A stretch of DNA of 17,151 bases from contig DATFWO010000086.1 in NCBI GenBank assembly GCA_035259205.1, positions 1-17,151 of the forward strand. The letters are read 5' to 3'. Under the pieces are notes generated by a model that worked only from the letters and a program-made list of their open reading frames with translations, was not told the DNA's origin and made no database searches. The DNA comes from SG8-41 sp035259205 (GTDB taxonomy: Bacteria; Pseudomonadota; Gammaproteobacteria; Burkholderiales; SG8-41). Below are positions 6,327-12,889 of this stretch, in pieces. The position numbers were made by a program, and so were the translations under genes. Each line of letters begins with the position of its first letter. Position 1 is the first letter of the stretch.

Positions 6327-7239
6327 TTCTCTTGGCCCGTGGATGCGCCGCGTCATAGGCCTTTGCCAAGTGCTGGAAATCGAGGTGCGTATATACCTGG
6401 GTGGTCGAGATGCTCGCGTGGCCGAGCATCTCCTGCACGGCGCGCAGATCGCCGCTCGATTGCAAGACATGAGATGCGAACGAGTGACGCAGCACGTGCG
6501 GGTGTACCTTCGACGGCAGTCCGAGCTTCAGTGCCCAGTGCTTGAGACGCGACTGCACCGCACGCGGACTCAGGCGACGGCCATTCTTGCCGGTGAACAG
6601 GGCGGATTCATCTCCTCGCACCAAGGCAGCGCGTTCCCTGAGCCAGGCCTTGAGCGCCGTGAGCGCATGGCTTCCCACGGGAACGATCCGCGCCTTGTTG
6701 CCCTTGCCGGTGACGCGCACTGTCGCATCGTTGAGATTGACACCGTCCAGCGCGAGGCCGGTGAGCTCGGAGAGGCGCAGTCCGGAAGAATAAAAGAGCT
6801 CGAGGATCGCCTTGTCGCGAAGCGCAAGCGAATTCGTCTCGCCAAGCTGCATGAGGCGCGCAGCCTCGTCTGGCGACAGCGCATGCGGCAGCTTCCTGGC
6901 CGACTTCGGGGCGCGAATGCCGAGCACCGGGTTGCGGGAAAATCCATGGTCGCGCACGAGAAACTTGAAGAACCCGCGCCAAGCCGAGAGCATGCGTGCA
7001 AGCGTGCGCCCGCCGAGCCCCTGGCTGTGCAGTTGGGAGACAAAGCGCCGGACCTGGTGCACTTCGAGGCGGTCGAGCGGAATATCCCTCGTCAGCTCGA
7101 TCAATGCAGCGACGTCGCGCCGGTAGCTGGCGACGGTGTGAGCGCTGAACCGTCGCTCGTAGGTGAGGTGATCCCCGTAGCTTCGCAACAGGGAGTGGCG
7201 AGTATGCTGCGCAGGCTTGGCGGGTGAGTTGGCGCCCAC
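6319..7239 (-). CDS. xerC: Site-specific tyrosine recombinase XerC
   Basis: A protein of 306 residues, typical for XerC, which with XerD resolves chromosome dimers at dif during division. The N-terminal SAM-like core-binding domain (about 14-105) is followed by the catalytic domain. All active-site residues are visible: R155 (GLRLSEL), K179 (GKGNKAR), H248 and R251 (HVLRHSF), H274 (LGHASIS) and nucleophile Y283 (VYTH). The start is GTG at 7239; the ribosome binding site is not obvious. It is the third gene of the conserved dapF-DUF484-xerC block, which argues for XerC rather than XerD or a phage integrase. Confidence 0.95.
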   Translation of the reverse strand: MGANSPAKPAQHTRHSLLRSYGDHLTYERRFSAHTVASYRRDVAALIELTRDIPLDRLEVHQVRRFVSQLHSQGLGGRTLARMLSAWRGFFKFLVRDHGFSRNPVLGIRAPKSARKLPHALSPDEAARLMQLGETNSLALRDKAILELFYSSGLRLSELTGLALDGVNLNDATVRVTGKGNKARIVPVGSHALTALKAWLRERAALVRGDESALFTGKNGRRLSPRAVQSRLKHWALKLGLPSKVHPHVLRHSFASHVLQSSGDLRAVQEMLGHASISTTQVYTHLDFQHLAKAYDAAHPRAKRKS

Positions 7240-7316
7240 TTACAGATCGCAAGTGTTTGTAACGAAGAGAAATATCACCAATATCGCACAGCCGCTCGCC
7301 TCAGCTGCTAGCCTCG

Positions 7317-7964
7317 CTATCGCAGATGCGGAGCGATTCCCGCGGCAACCAAATCCCCCAAACGCTTGAGATACAGAGTGCCCATTTCCGGATAGAAGCG
7401 CTGCGCATCTTCACTCGCAAGCGCCAGCAACCCGAAGGTCTCGCCGTCGCGCAGGGGTATATAGGAATAAGACCGCAGGTGAGTGCTTGCTTCACCGAAC
7501 ATGGAGGCCGTATCCACCATCGCGCGGCCGCTGCAATAGGGCTGGCTCAAGCTCGCCGCGAACTCGCGCGAAGCATCGCTGATCGGGCTGAATTCCGGCA
7601 AATCAGCATGACCATTGCCGCGCCAGGCCCGCAGCGCAACGTGGGGGACCGCGAAGTCCTCTCTCAGGCTGAGATAGACCGTATTCAAGACCCCCCGGAT
7701 GTCCTGCGAGGCGAGGAGCGCAAGCGAGATGCGATGCACTTTTTCGCTGATCGCATCGTTCTCCTCGCCAAACTGGATGACCTCTCTCAGCTTCCCTTCG
7801 AGCTGCTTCGTCCTGTCGCGCAACGTGAGGATCTGCCGCTCGCTGATCGAGATCGCGCGCCCGCCGTGGGGGTGCGCTATGTAGATGTCGGCGAGCGTTT
7901 CCGCGTAATCCTCGAAAAACTCCGGATGTTGTTTCAGGTAGTTCGCGACCTCGTCGGGTTTCAT
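7317..7964 (-). CDS. DUF484 family protein
   Basis: A protein of 215 residues starting MKPDEVANYLKQHPEFFEDY, the standard opening of DUF484 proteins. A short coiled segment (about 45-75) is followed by a GAF-like domain with SYIPLRDGETFGLLALAS near the end. Its molecular function is not known. The position between dapF and xerC is conserved across proteobacteria. The ATG at 7964 is chosen because AAAGGGAGA lies just before it; the in-frame ATG at 7997 lies within the intergenic repeat. The gene ends 77 bases before xerC. Confidence 0.92.
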   Translation of the reverse strand: MKPDEVANYLKQHPEFFEDYAETLADIYIAHPHGGRAISISERQILTLRDRTKQLEGKLREVIQFGEENDAISEKVHRISLALLASQDIRGVLNTVYLSLREDFAVPHVALRAWRGNGHADLPEFSPISDASREFAASLSQPYCSGRAMVDTASMFGEASTHLRSYSYIPLRDGETFGLLALASEDAQRFYPEMGTLYLKRLGDLVAAGIAPHLR

Positions 7965-7991
7965 CGCTCTCCCTTTAACCCAGTTTCCAAA

Positions 7992-8053
7992 TTGCAAGTT
8001 TGAAGTTGAGAACCCATACGCAACTCGAAACTTGAAACTCGGAGCCCGAAACT
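7992..8053. repeat. Intergenic stutter repeat (GAAACT words and imperfect hairpin) between dapF and DUF484
   Basis: GAAACT occurs at 8027, 8034 and 8048. Bases 7992-8008 and 8021-8037 form an imperfect 17-base inverted repeat around a 12-base loop. The element fills most of the 88-base gap, lies within the presumed dapF-DUF484-xerC transcript, and is AT-richer than its surroundings. Confidence 0.5.
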
Positions 8054-8883
8054 CAAAGTTCGATCTCGCCTTCGTACACCGTAACCGCAGGCCCCGTCAT
8101 CATCACTGCCGCGCTCTCGTCCTTCCATGATATACCGAGGTCCCCGCCGCGCGTCGTCACGGTCACCTTCCGGTCGAGCAAGCCGCGCATGACGCCGGCG
8201 ACCATCGCCGCGCACGCGCCCGTGCCACATGCCAGCGTTTCCCCGGCTCCGCGCTCGTAGACGCGCAGTCGAACGTGGCTCCGATCGAGAATTTGCATAT
8301 AGCCCGCATTGGCGCGCCGCGGAAACCGACGATGACCTTCTATGAGCGGCCCCTCGGTCGCTACGGGCGCGCTGTCCACATCGGGCACGATTTGCACCGC
8401 GTGGGGATTGCCCATGGAAAGGGCGCTGATTTCGACTCTGCCGCGATCGAGCGCAAGCTCATATACGAGCGCCCGCGTCGGCGCCTCAAAGGGAATCTTT
8501 GCGGGCTCGAATTCTGGCACGCCCATGTCTACCGTTACCTGTCCGTCCGCCTCAACCCGAGGAGTGATTACGCCGCTCAGAGTCCCCACGCGGATCTCAT
8601 CCTTCGTCGTGAGCCTGCTCTGGCGGACGTATTGCAGGAAGCACCGTGCCCCGTTACCGCATTGTTCGACCTCCCCCCCATCCGCGTTGAAGATCCGGTA
8701 ATGGAAATCGGTACCCGGCAGCCGGGGCGGCTCGATCTGAAGGACCTGGTCGCAACCTATCCCGAAGCGGCGGTCGGCGAGTAGACGAAGCTGAGACGCG
8801 CTAAGTTCGAGGGGAGTGGTAAGGGCGTTCAGCACTACGAAGTCGTTGCCCAGGCCCTGCATCTTAGTAAACTTTACACGCAT
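8053..8883 (-). CDS. dapF: Diaminopimelate epimerase DapF
   Basis: A protein of 276 residues, normal for the family. It converts LL- to meso-diaminopimelate for lysine and peptidoglycan synthesis in the cytoplasm. It begins MRVKFTKMQGLGNDFVVLN, the standard start. Both active-site cysteines are present: C75 in NADGGEVEQCGNGARC and C219 in ETLACGTGACA. The substrate-binding segment MGNPHAV is also intact. The ATG at 8883 fits the family start, although the ribosome binding site is weak. A fair promoter lies just upstream at 8903-8931, so dapF can probably start its own transcript with DUF484, xerC and perhaps rlmI. Confidence 0.97.
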   Translation of the reverse strand: MRVKFTKMQGLGNDFVVLNALTTPLELSASQLRLLADRRFGIGCDQVLQIEPPRLPGTDFHYRIFNADGGEVEQCGNGARCFLQYVRQSRLTTKDEIRVGTLSGVITPRVEADGQVTVDMGVPEFEPAKIPFEAPTRALVYELALDRGRVEISALSMGNPHAVQIVPDVDSAPVATEGPLIEGHRRFPRRANAGYMQILDRSHVRLRVYERGAGETLACGTGACAAMVAGVMRGLLDRKVTVTTRGGDLGISWKDESAAVMMTGPAVTVYEGEIEL

Positions 8884-8902
8884 TTATGATCAGATAGCGT
8901 AT

Positions 8903-8931
8903 TTTATGGAAACTTACACCCACTTTTGCAA
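8903..8931 (-). promoter_or_regulatory. Candidate promoter for dapF
   Basis: On the minus strand TTGCAA (8926-8931) and CATAAA (8903-8908) are separated by 17 bases, in an AT-rich gap 20 bases before the dapF start. A near-direct repeat, AAACTTACAC at 8910 and AAACTTTACAC at 8870, spans the promoter and the first codons. Confidence 0.45.
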
Positions 8932-8968
8932 TCCCACGGCGGTCTGAACAACGGATAACCCTCCCCTC

Positions 8969-9541
8969 TCAGAGTCCGCGCTGATACGCTTCGGGCCGAC
9001 CGGCGCCGCCCGCTATGGGTTTTTCCATGATGTAGTCGTCCATGACAAAACCTCCGCCGATCTCTTTGACGATCGCGTCGGCCACGTGAAAGCCGTGCTT
9101 GAGATAGGCGTCTATAGCGGTCCGATTGCTCTTGTTTACCGCCAGCACGATGCGGCTGCAATCCTGCTGCCGCGCCACCTCCGTAACCCGGGCAATCAGC
9201 ATCCCGCCGTAGCCGCGTCGCTGCCAGCGCTGATGGACATAAATCTTGTCGAGCTTGATTTCGCGCGCGCTATCGGCCAGCCAGTACGACGAGAATCCGG
9301 AAAGCACCTCGTCCACCACCAGCTTGTCCCACCACAGGTCGCGGCGCCCAAGTTCCGCGCGGACGAGAACCGGATCGTAGCGTTGCTTCAGCATGTATTC
9401 TATCTGCGCCCGGGTGATGATAGCGGGGTAGTGGCGATACCAGATCTCGGCCGCGAGCGCCGCCACCTGCTCGACATCGTCCACGGACACCCGCTCGATT
9501 CGCGCCGCGCCAGCTACAGGGCCCGTCCGGTCGTTAGTCAT
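8969..9541 (-). CDS. GNAT family N-acetyltransferase
   Basis: A protein of 190 residues with one GNAT fold covering about residues 14-172. The acetyl-CoA binding motif is seen at HQRWQRRGYGGMLI, and the following strand-helix pair is LAVNKSNRTAIDAYLKHGF, typical of the family C-terminal half. Such enzymes move an acetyl group from acetyl-CoA to an amine of a small molecule or protein. The substrate cannot be told from sequence. The ATG at 9541 lies nine bases after the stop of the upstream acyltransferase, so the two are probably co-transcribed. Confidence 0.88.
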   Translation of the reverse strand: MTNDRTGPVAGAARIERVSVDDVEQVAALAAEIWYRHYPAIITRAQIEYMLKQRYDPVLVRAELGRRDLWWDKLVVDEVLSGFSSYWLADSAREIKLDKIYVHQRWQRRGYGGMLIARVTEVARQQDCSRIVLAVNKSNRTAIDAYLKHGFHVADAIVKEIGGGFVMDDYIMEKPIAGGAGRPEAYQRGL

Positions 9542-9550
9542 CGGGCTTCG

Positions 9551-10423
9551 TCACGAGTAAACGGGCTGCTCTCCAGGTGGCCGCGTTTTAAAACGCTTGT
9601 GCACCCAGTAATACTGCTCCGGCATTTCGCGTACGCACTCTTCGATGAACGCATTCATCCGGCGCGTATCGTGCTCAACGTTGCCGCCGGGAAAATTGTC
9701 CCACGCTGGATAGAAGCGCAGAACGTAACCCTGCCCCCCGGGGAGCTGTCGCGTTACCGCCGGCACCACCACTGCACCTGCCAACTGCGCGATGCGCGAG
9801 AGGCCGCTGATCGTTGCTGCAGGCACGCCAAAGAATGGGACAAAGATCGAATCGCGGTCGCCCAGGTCCATGTCGGGCAGGTAATAGAAAGGCAGCCCCT
9901 TGCGCATGGACCGCACGACCGCACGTATGCCGTCCTGGCGCGAGAACAAGTCCGGCGTAACGAATCGGGTGCGCCCGTGGAGGAGTATCCGGTCGAACAC
10001 CGGGTCCTTCTGGTGGCTGTACACAGAGACACCCCGCCACTCCGTAATGATCCGCGTTCCGCCCATGTCGAGCCCCACGAAATGTGGAGCAAGCCAGATG
10101 ACGGGACGATCAGCGACCCCTTGCCAATGTTCCACGCCCTCGACCCGGATCAGACGCTGCAGGCGGGTCTTCGAAGACCACCACAAGAACCCGTGCTCGA
10201 CCAAGCTCCTGCCGAGCGCCTGAAAATGCCGCCGGGCAAGCCGGCGTCTCTCTCTATCCGATTGATCAGAAAAGCATAATTTCAAGTTAGTGAGGGCTAC
10301 CTTACGTCGCTCCGCCGCGCACGCATAGAGGACCAGGCCGAGTATGCGTCCAAGGGGCGCAAGTACGGCGAGCGGCAGGAAGTGCAGCAGCCATATGATC
10401 GCGAGTCCCAAGCGCGTCAACAC
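9551..10423 (-). CDS. Lysophospholipid/lipid A acyltransferase (LpxL/HtrB family), copy 1
   Basis: A protein of 290 residues with an N-terminal membrane helix (about 5-35) and the catalytic HX4D motif (H114 and D119 in APHFVGLD). LpxL/LpxM enzymes add secondary acyl chains to Kdo2-lipid A at the cytoplasmic face of the inner membrane. The conserved segment LPDMDLGDRDSIFVPFFG is also typical. The start is GTG at 10423 with GGAG six bases upstream. It follows a second, diverged family member with a gap of 88 bases. Which of the two acts first, or whether one acts on another lipid, cannot be told here. Confidence 0.9.
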   Translation of the reverse strand: MLTRLGLAIIWLLHFLPLAVLAPLGRILGLVLYACAAERRKVALTNLKLCFSDQSDRERRRLARRHFQALGRSLVEHGFLWWSSKTRLQRLIRVEGVEHWQGVADRPVIWLAPHFVGLDMGGTRIITEWRGVSVYSHQKDPVFDRILLHGRTRFVTPDLFSRQDGIRAVVRSMRKGLPFYYLPDMDLGDRDSIFVPFFGVPAATISGLSRIAQLAGAVVVPAVTRQLPGGQGYVLRFYPAWDNFPGGNVEHDTRRMNAFIEECVREMPEQYYWVHKRFKTRPPGEQPVYS

Positions 10424-10511
10424 GACGCGCTCCGAAGACGAAGGGAGAGCGACGGAAGGAGTAAGAAATTACCGTTGTCGCGGCGCGAGCTGTCCTGGTG
10501 TGCCGCTTTGA

Positions 10512-11393
10512 TCATCCTTCCACCTTGCGCCTTCCACCTTCTGCCGTCGCCGGGGGCGGCTCTGCGCCGCCCGGCACCTTGTAGCGGTTATATCCCCACA
10601 AATACTGCTCGGGACAACGGCGTACCTGTGCTTCGATGGCACGGTTCAGCGCGGCTTCGTCGAGGCGCTCGGTGGGGAGTTCTTCCAGGTGCAGGCGGTA
10701 GCCGCGGCCTGCGGGCAGGCGCTCGGCGAAGGCCATGATCACCGCCGCATCGCTCATCTGCTGGAGCCGCCTGACCAGGGTCATCGTGTAAGCAGGGCGG
10801 CCGAAAAAATCGGCCCACACGCCTTCCCCCACGCTGGGCGCCTGGTCCGGCAGCAAGCCGACCGCCTCGCCACGCGCGAGCGCCTTATAGAGCATGCGCA
10901 CCCCGCGCAGATTCGCAGGCGCCGTGACCGCATGCCACCGGCTGCGGCCGGCGATCATCAGCGGTTCGAGCCAGCTCTTTTTCGGCGGTCTATAGAGCAC
11001 GGTCAGCGGCATGCGCTGTGCGCCGTATAGCGCGGAGATCTCGAAGCAGCCAAGATGCGGCGTTAGAAAAATGATGCCGTTGCCGCGCGCGCGCGCAGCC
11101 TCCACGACATTCCAGTGCTCGCATTCCACGACCAGGCGCGCGACCGTGGCCGCGTCTCCGAACCATACGGCAAGCAACTCGGTGACGCCCTTGCCGGCTT
11201 CGGCGATGGCCGCTCTCAGCAACGGGGCATATGCCGACTCGTCGCGGCATACGCCGCTCGCACGGAGGTTCTGGGTCAACCGCCGCGCGTAACGGGGCGA
11301 AACCCGGAATACCACCCACCCAAGCAGGCTCCCGGCACTGTGCAGCCAGGCCAATGGCAATCGTCCGAGCGCTCTCAGGACGCCAATCAACAC
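10512..11393 (-). CDS. Lysophospholipid/lipid A acyltransferase (LpxL/HtrB family), copy 2
   Basis: A protein of 293 residues with an N-terminal hydrophobic helix and an HX4E active-site motif (H113 and E118 in TPHLGCFE). The segment LLPDQAPSVGEGVWADFFG matches the second conserved region of the family. It probably adds one of the two secondary acyl chains of lipid A, with the neighbouring gene adding the other. The start is GTG at 11393, directly followed by TTG, as in copy 1; no good ribosome binding site is seen. The last nine residues (EGGRRKVEG) are encoded by a tandem DNA repeat and look like a recent tail. The gene diverges from metK with 83 bases between them. Confidence 0.9.
   Translation of the reverse strand: MLIGVLRALGRLPLAWLHSAGSLLGWVVFRVSPRYARRLTQNLRASGVCRDESAYAPLLRAAIAEAGKGVTELLAVWFGDAATVARLVVECEHWNVVEAARARGNGIIFLTPHLGCFEISALYGAQRMPLTVLYRPPKKSWLEPLMIAGRSRWHAVTAPANLRGVRMLYKALARGEAVGLLPDQAPSVGEGVWADFFGRPAYTMTLVRRLQQMSDAAVIMAFAERLPAGRGYRLHLEELPTERLDEAALNRAIEAQVRRCPEQYLWGYNRYKVPGGAEPPPATAEGGRRKVEG
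10516..10540. repeat. Two direct copies of CCTTCCACCTT at the 3' end of acyltransferase copy 2
   Basis: CCTTCCACCTT occurs at 10516-10526 and again at 10530-10540, a 14-base period. On the coding strand this reads AAGGTGGAAGG twice and encodes the last residues and the run-up to the stop codon. Confidence 0.7.
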
Positions 11394-11422
11394 GATTTTA
11401 GTTTTATAAATCGGGGCTTATC

Positions 11423-11431
11423 TGCTATTCT
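11423..11431 (+). promoter_or_regulatory. Extended -10 promoter for metK
   Basis: TGCTATTCT is an extended -10 element 45 bases before the metK start, in the gap shared with the divergent acyltransferase gene. The upstream sequence is AT-rich (TTTTATAAA at 11402-11410) but has no clear -35. No SAM riboswitch motif is seen in this leader. Confidence 0.45.
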
Positions 11432-11476
11432 ATGCGCCTTTTTGCCGGCCACGAAACCGACGACCAGCCAAATGCC

Positions 11477-12640
11477 ATGAGCGACTTCCTGTTCACGTCC
11501 GAATCCGTCTCCGAAGGGCACCCCGACAAGGTAGCCGACCAGATTTCCGATGCCGTGCTCGACGCTGTACTCGCTCAGGATGCGCGCGGCCGCGTGGCGG
11601 CCGAGACGCTATGCGCCACGGGTCTCGTGGTCATGGCCGGCCAGATCACGACGAGTGCGGTCGTCAACTATGGCGAGCTCGCGCGCGACGTGATCAAACG
11701 CATCGGCTACGACGATTCCTCGTCCGGCTTCGATTACCGCTCGTGCGCCGTGCTGACCGCGTTCGACCGGCAATCCGCCGATATCTCCCAGGGGGTGGAC
11801 GAAGGCAAGGGACTCGACCTTGACCAGGGCGCGGGTGATCAGGGGCTGATGTACGGCTTCGCCTGCGATGAAACGCCGCAGCTGATGCCGATGCCGATCT
11901 ACTATGCGCACCGCCTGATGGAACGCCACAGCGAGCTGCGGCGCGATGGGCGGCTGCCCTGGCTGCGACCCGACGCGAAATCCCAGGTATCGGTGCGTTA
12001 TGTCGACAACAAGCCGCATCACATCGATACCGTAGTGATTTCCACCCAGCATAGCGAAGATATCTCGCACGAGCCTCTCACCGAGGGCGTGATCGAGGAA
12101 ATCGTAAAGCCGGTCTTGCCCAAGAACATGATCAGCAAGGAAACGCGATTCCTGATCAATCCGACCGGACGCTTCGTCATCGGCGGACCGCTCGGCGACA
12201 CCGGGCTTACCGGGCGCAAGATCATCGTGGATACGTACGGCGGGTATTCGCGTCATGGCGGCGGCGCTTTTTCGGGCAAGGATCCGTCCAAGGTGGACCG
12301 CTCGGCCGCCTATGCCGCGCGCCACGTGGCGAAAAACATCGTCGCGGCCGGGCTGGCTAGAAAATGCGAGATTCAGGTCGCATACGCGATCGGCGTTGCG
12401 CGCCCGGTGAGCATCCTGGTAGAGACGTTTGGCACCGGCAGAATCCCGGACGACAAGCTGGCGAAGCTCGTCGAGAAGCATTTCGACTTGAGGCCGAAAG
12501 GGATCATACAGGCGCTCAACCTGCTGCGCCCGATTTACTTCAAGACCGCGGCCTACGGCCACTTCGGGCGCGACGAGCCGGAATTCAGCTGGGAGGCGGC
12601 GGACAAGGCCGCGGCGCTTAAGGCCGACGCGAAGATCTAG
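11477..12640 (+). CDS. metK: S-adenosylmethionine synthetase MetK
   Basis: A protein of 387 residues, full length. It makes SAM from methionine and ATP in the cytoplasm. It begins MSDFLFTSESVSEGHPDKVA with the ATP-binding GHPDK. The signature GAGDQGLMYGFACDET and the phosphate-binding GGGAFSGKDPSKVDRS are intact. The ATG at 11477 is chosen by family length; the open frame extends to 11432 through the promoter region. MetK is the first of three methyl-cycle genes on this strand, followed after 249 bases by ahcY, which has its own promoter and riboswitches. Confidence 0.98.
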   Translation: MSDFLFTSESVSEGHPDKVADQISDAVLDAVLAQDARGRVAAETLCATGLVVMAGQITTSAVVNYGELARDVIKRIGYDDSSSGFDYRSCAVLTAFDRQSADISQGVDEGKGLDLDQGAGDQGLMYGFACDETPQLMPMPIYYAHRLMERHSELRRDGRLPWLRPDAKSQVSVRYVDNKPHHIDTVVISTQHSEDISHEPLTEGVIEEIVKPVLPKNMISKETRFLINPTGRFVIGGPLGDTGLTGRKIIVDTYGGYSRHGGGAFSGKDPSKVDRSAAYAARHVAKNIVAAGLARKCEIQVAYAIGVARPVSILVETFGTGRIPDDKLAKLVEKHFDLRPKGIIQALNLLRPIYFKTAAYGHFGRDEPEFSWEAADKAAALKADAKI

Positions 12641-12679
12641 ACGCGGCCGCGGCGGCGGGCGGTCCCCGGCCGGCCCGTG

Positions 12680-12685
12680 TATAAT
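12680..12685 (+). promoter_or_regulatory. -10 element of the ahcY leader promoter
   Basis: A consensus TATAAT lies just upstream of the first riboswitch and puts the transcription start near 12692, so the RNA would begin almost exactly with the P1 stem of aptamer 1. No good -35 is visible. Confidence 0.6.
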
Positions 12686-12692
12686 CCGCTCA

Positions 12693-12752
12693 GCTGAGGA
12701 GCGTTGCGACCGGGAAATGCCCGGCCAGGCTCAGCGAAAGTCAACGGCGCTC
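12693..12752 (+). promoter_or_regulatory. SAH riboswitch aptamer 1 (of a tandem pair)
   Basis: The sequence contains the SAH riboswitch core: GAGGAGCGTTGC, then GGCCAGGCTC, then AACGGCGCTC. P1 pairs GCTGAG (12693-12698) with CTCAGC (12730-12735). P2 pairs CCGGG (12710-12714) with CCCGG (12720-12724). The pseudoknot pairs GAGCG (12699-12703) with CGCTC (12748-12752). This motif class binds S-adenosylhomocysteine and activates ahcY, as expected from the gene that follows at 12890. The pseudoknot 3' strand is also the 5' arm of the terminator that follows, so ligand binding should prevent termination. Confidence 0.92.
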
Positions 12753-12783
12753 GCATCGGAAACGATGCGGGCGTTTTGCTTCT
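12748..12783 (+). terminator. Riboswitch-controlled intrinsic terminator after aptamer 1
   Basis: An 11-bp stem (12748-12758 with 12763-12773, one G-U pair) closes a GAAA tetraloop and is followed by TTTTGCTTCT. Its first five bases are exactly the pseudoknot 3' strand of aptamer 1, so pseudoknot and terminator cannot form together. Prediction: terminated when SAH is low, read through when SAH is high. Confidence 0.8.
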
Positions 12784-12794
12784 GAAGGGGTCTT

Positions 12795-12861
12795 CCGAGG
12801 GGCGCTGCGACCAGGAACAGCTGGCCAGGCTCGGCAGATCCACCTGCGTGGAACGGCGCCC
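12795..12861 (+). promoter_or_regulatory. SAH riboswitch aptamer 2 (of a tandem pair)
   Basis: A second complete copy of the SAH riboswitch core: GAGGGGCGCTGC, then GGCCAGGCTCGG, then AACGGCGCCC. P1 pairs CCGAG (12795-12799) with CTCGG (12830-12834). P2 pairs CCAG (12811-12814) with CTGG (12821-12824). An extra small hairpin TCCAC/GTGGA (12839-12852) is present that aptamer 1 lacks. The pseudoknot pairs GGGCG (12800-12804) with CGCCC (12857-12861). Each helix differs in sequence from aptamer 1 but keeps its pairing. Its pseudoknot strand overlaps the hairpin that masks the ahcY ribosome binding site. Confidence 0.92.
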
Positions 12862-12884
12862 ATTCATCATTACTGAATGGAGAG
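12860..12884 (+). promoter_or_regulatory. Shine-Dalgarno-masking hairpin of ahcY, expression platform of aptamer 2
   Basis: CCATTCA (12860-12866) pairs with TGAATGG (12874-12880). The last two bases of the right arm are the first two of the GGAGAG ribosome binding site (12879-12884), which lies five bases before the ATG at 12890 (seven counted from GGAG). The first two bases of the left arm belong to the pseudoknot of aptamer 2. SAH binding should therefore open the ribosome binding site. Confidence 0.65.
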
Positions 12885-12889
12885 CTGAT

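Noticed and set aside
6319..7239. Tyrosine recombinase as a sign of a mobile element
   Set aside because: The gene sits in the conserved dapF-DUF484-xerC block, with no attachment sites or cargo, so it is the housekeeping XerC.
9086..10279. Long open frame (397 codons) on the plus strand opposite the GNAT and acyltransferase genes
   Set aside because: It spans two well-supported genes on the other strand and shows no recognisable motif.
11394..11476. SAM riboswitch before metK
   Set aside because: The 83-base gap is too short and contains no SAM-I, SAM-II or SAM-IV type core; only an extended -10 promoter is visible.
12704..12889. N-terminal extension of AhcY by 62 codons
   Set aside because: The open frame runs through both riboswitches. 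The family start and GGAGAG both point to the ATG at 12890.
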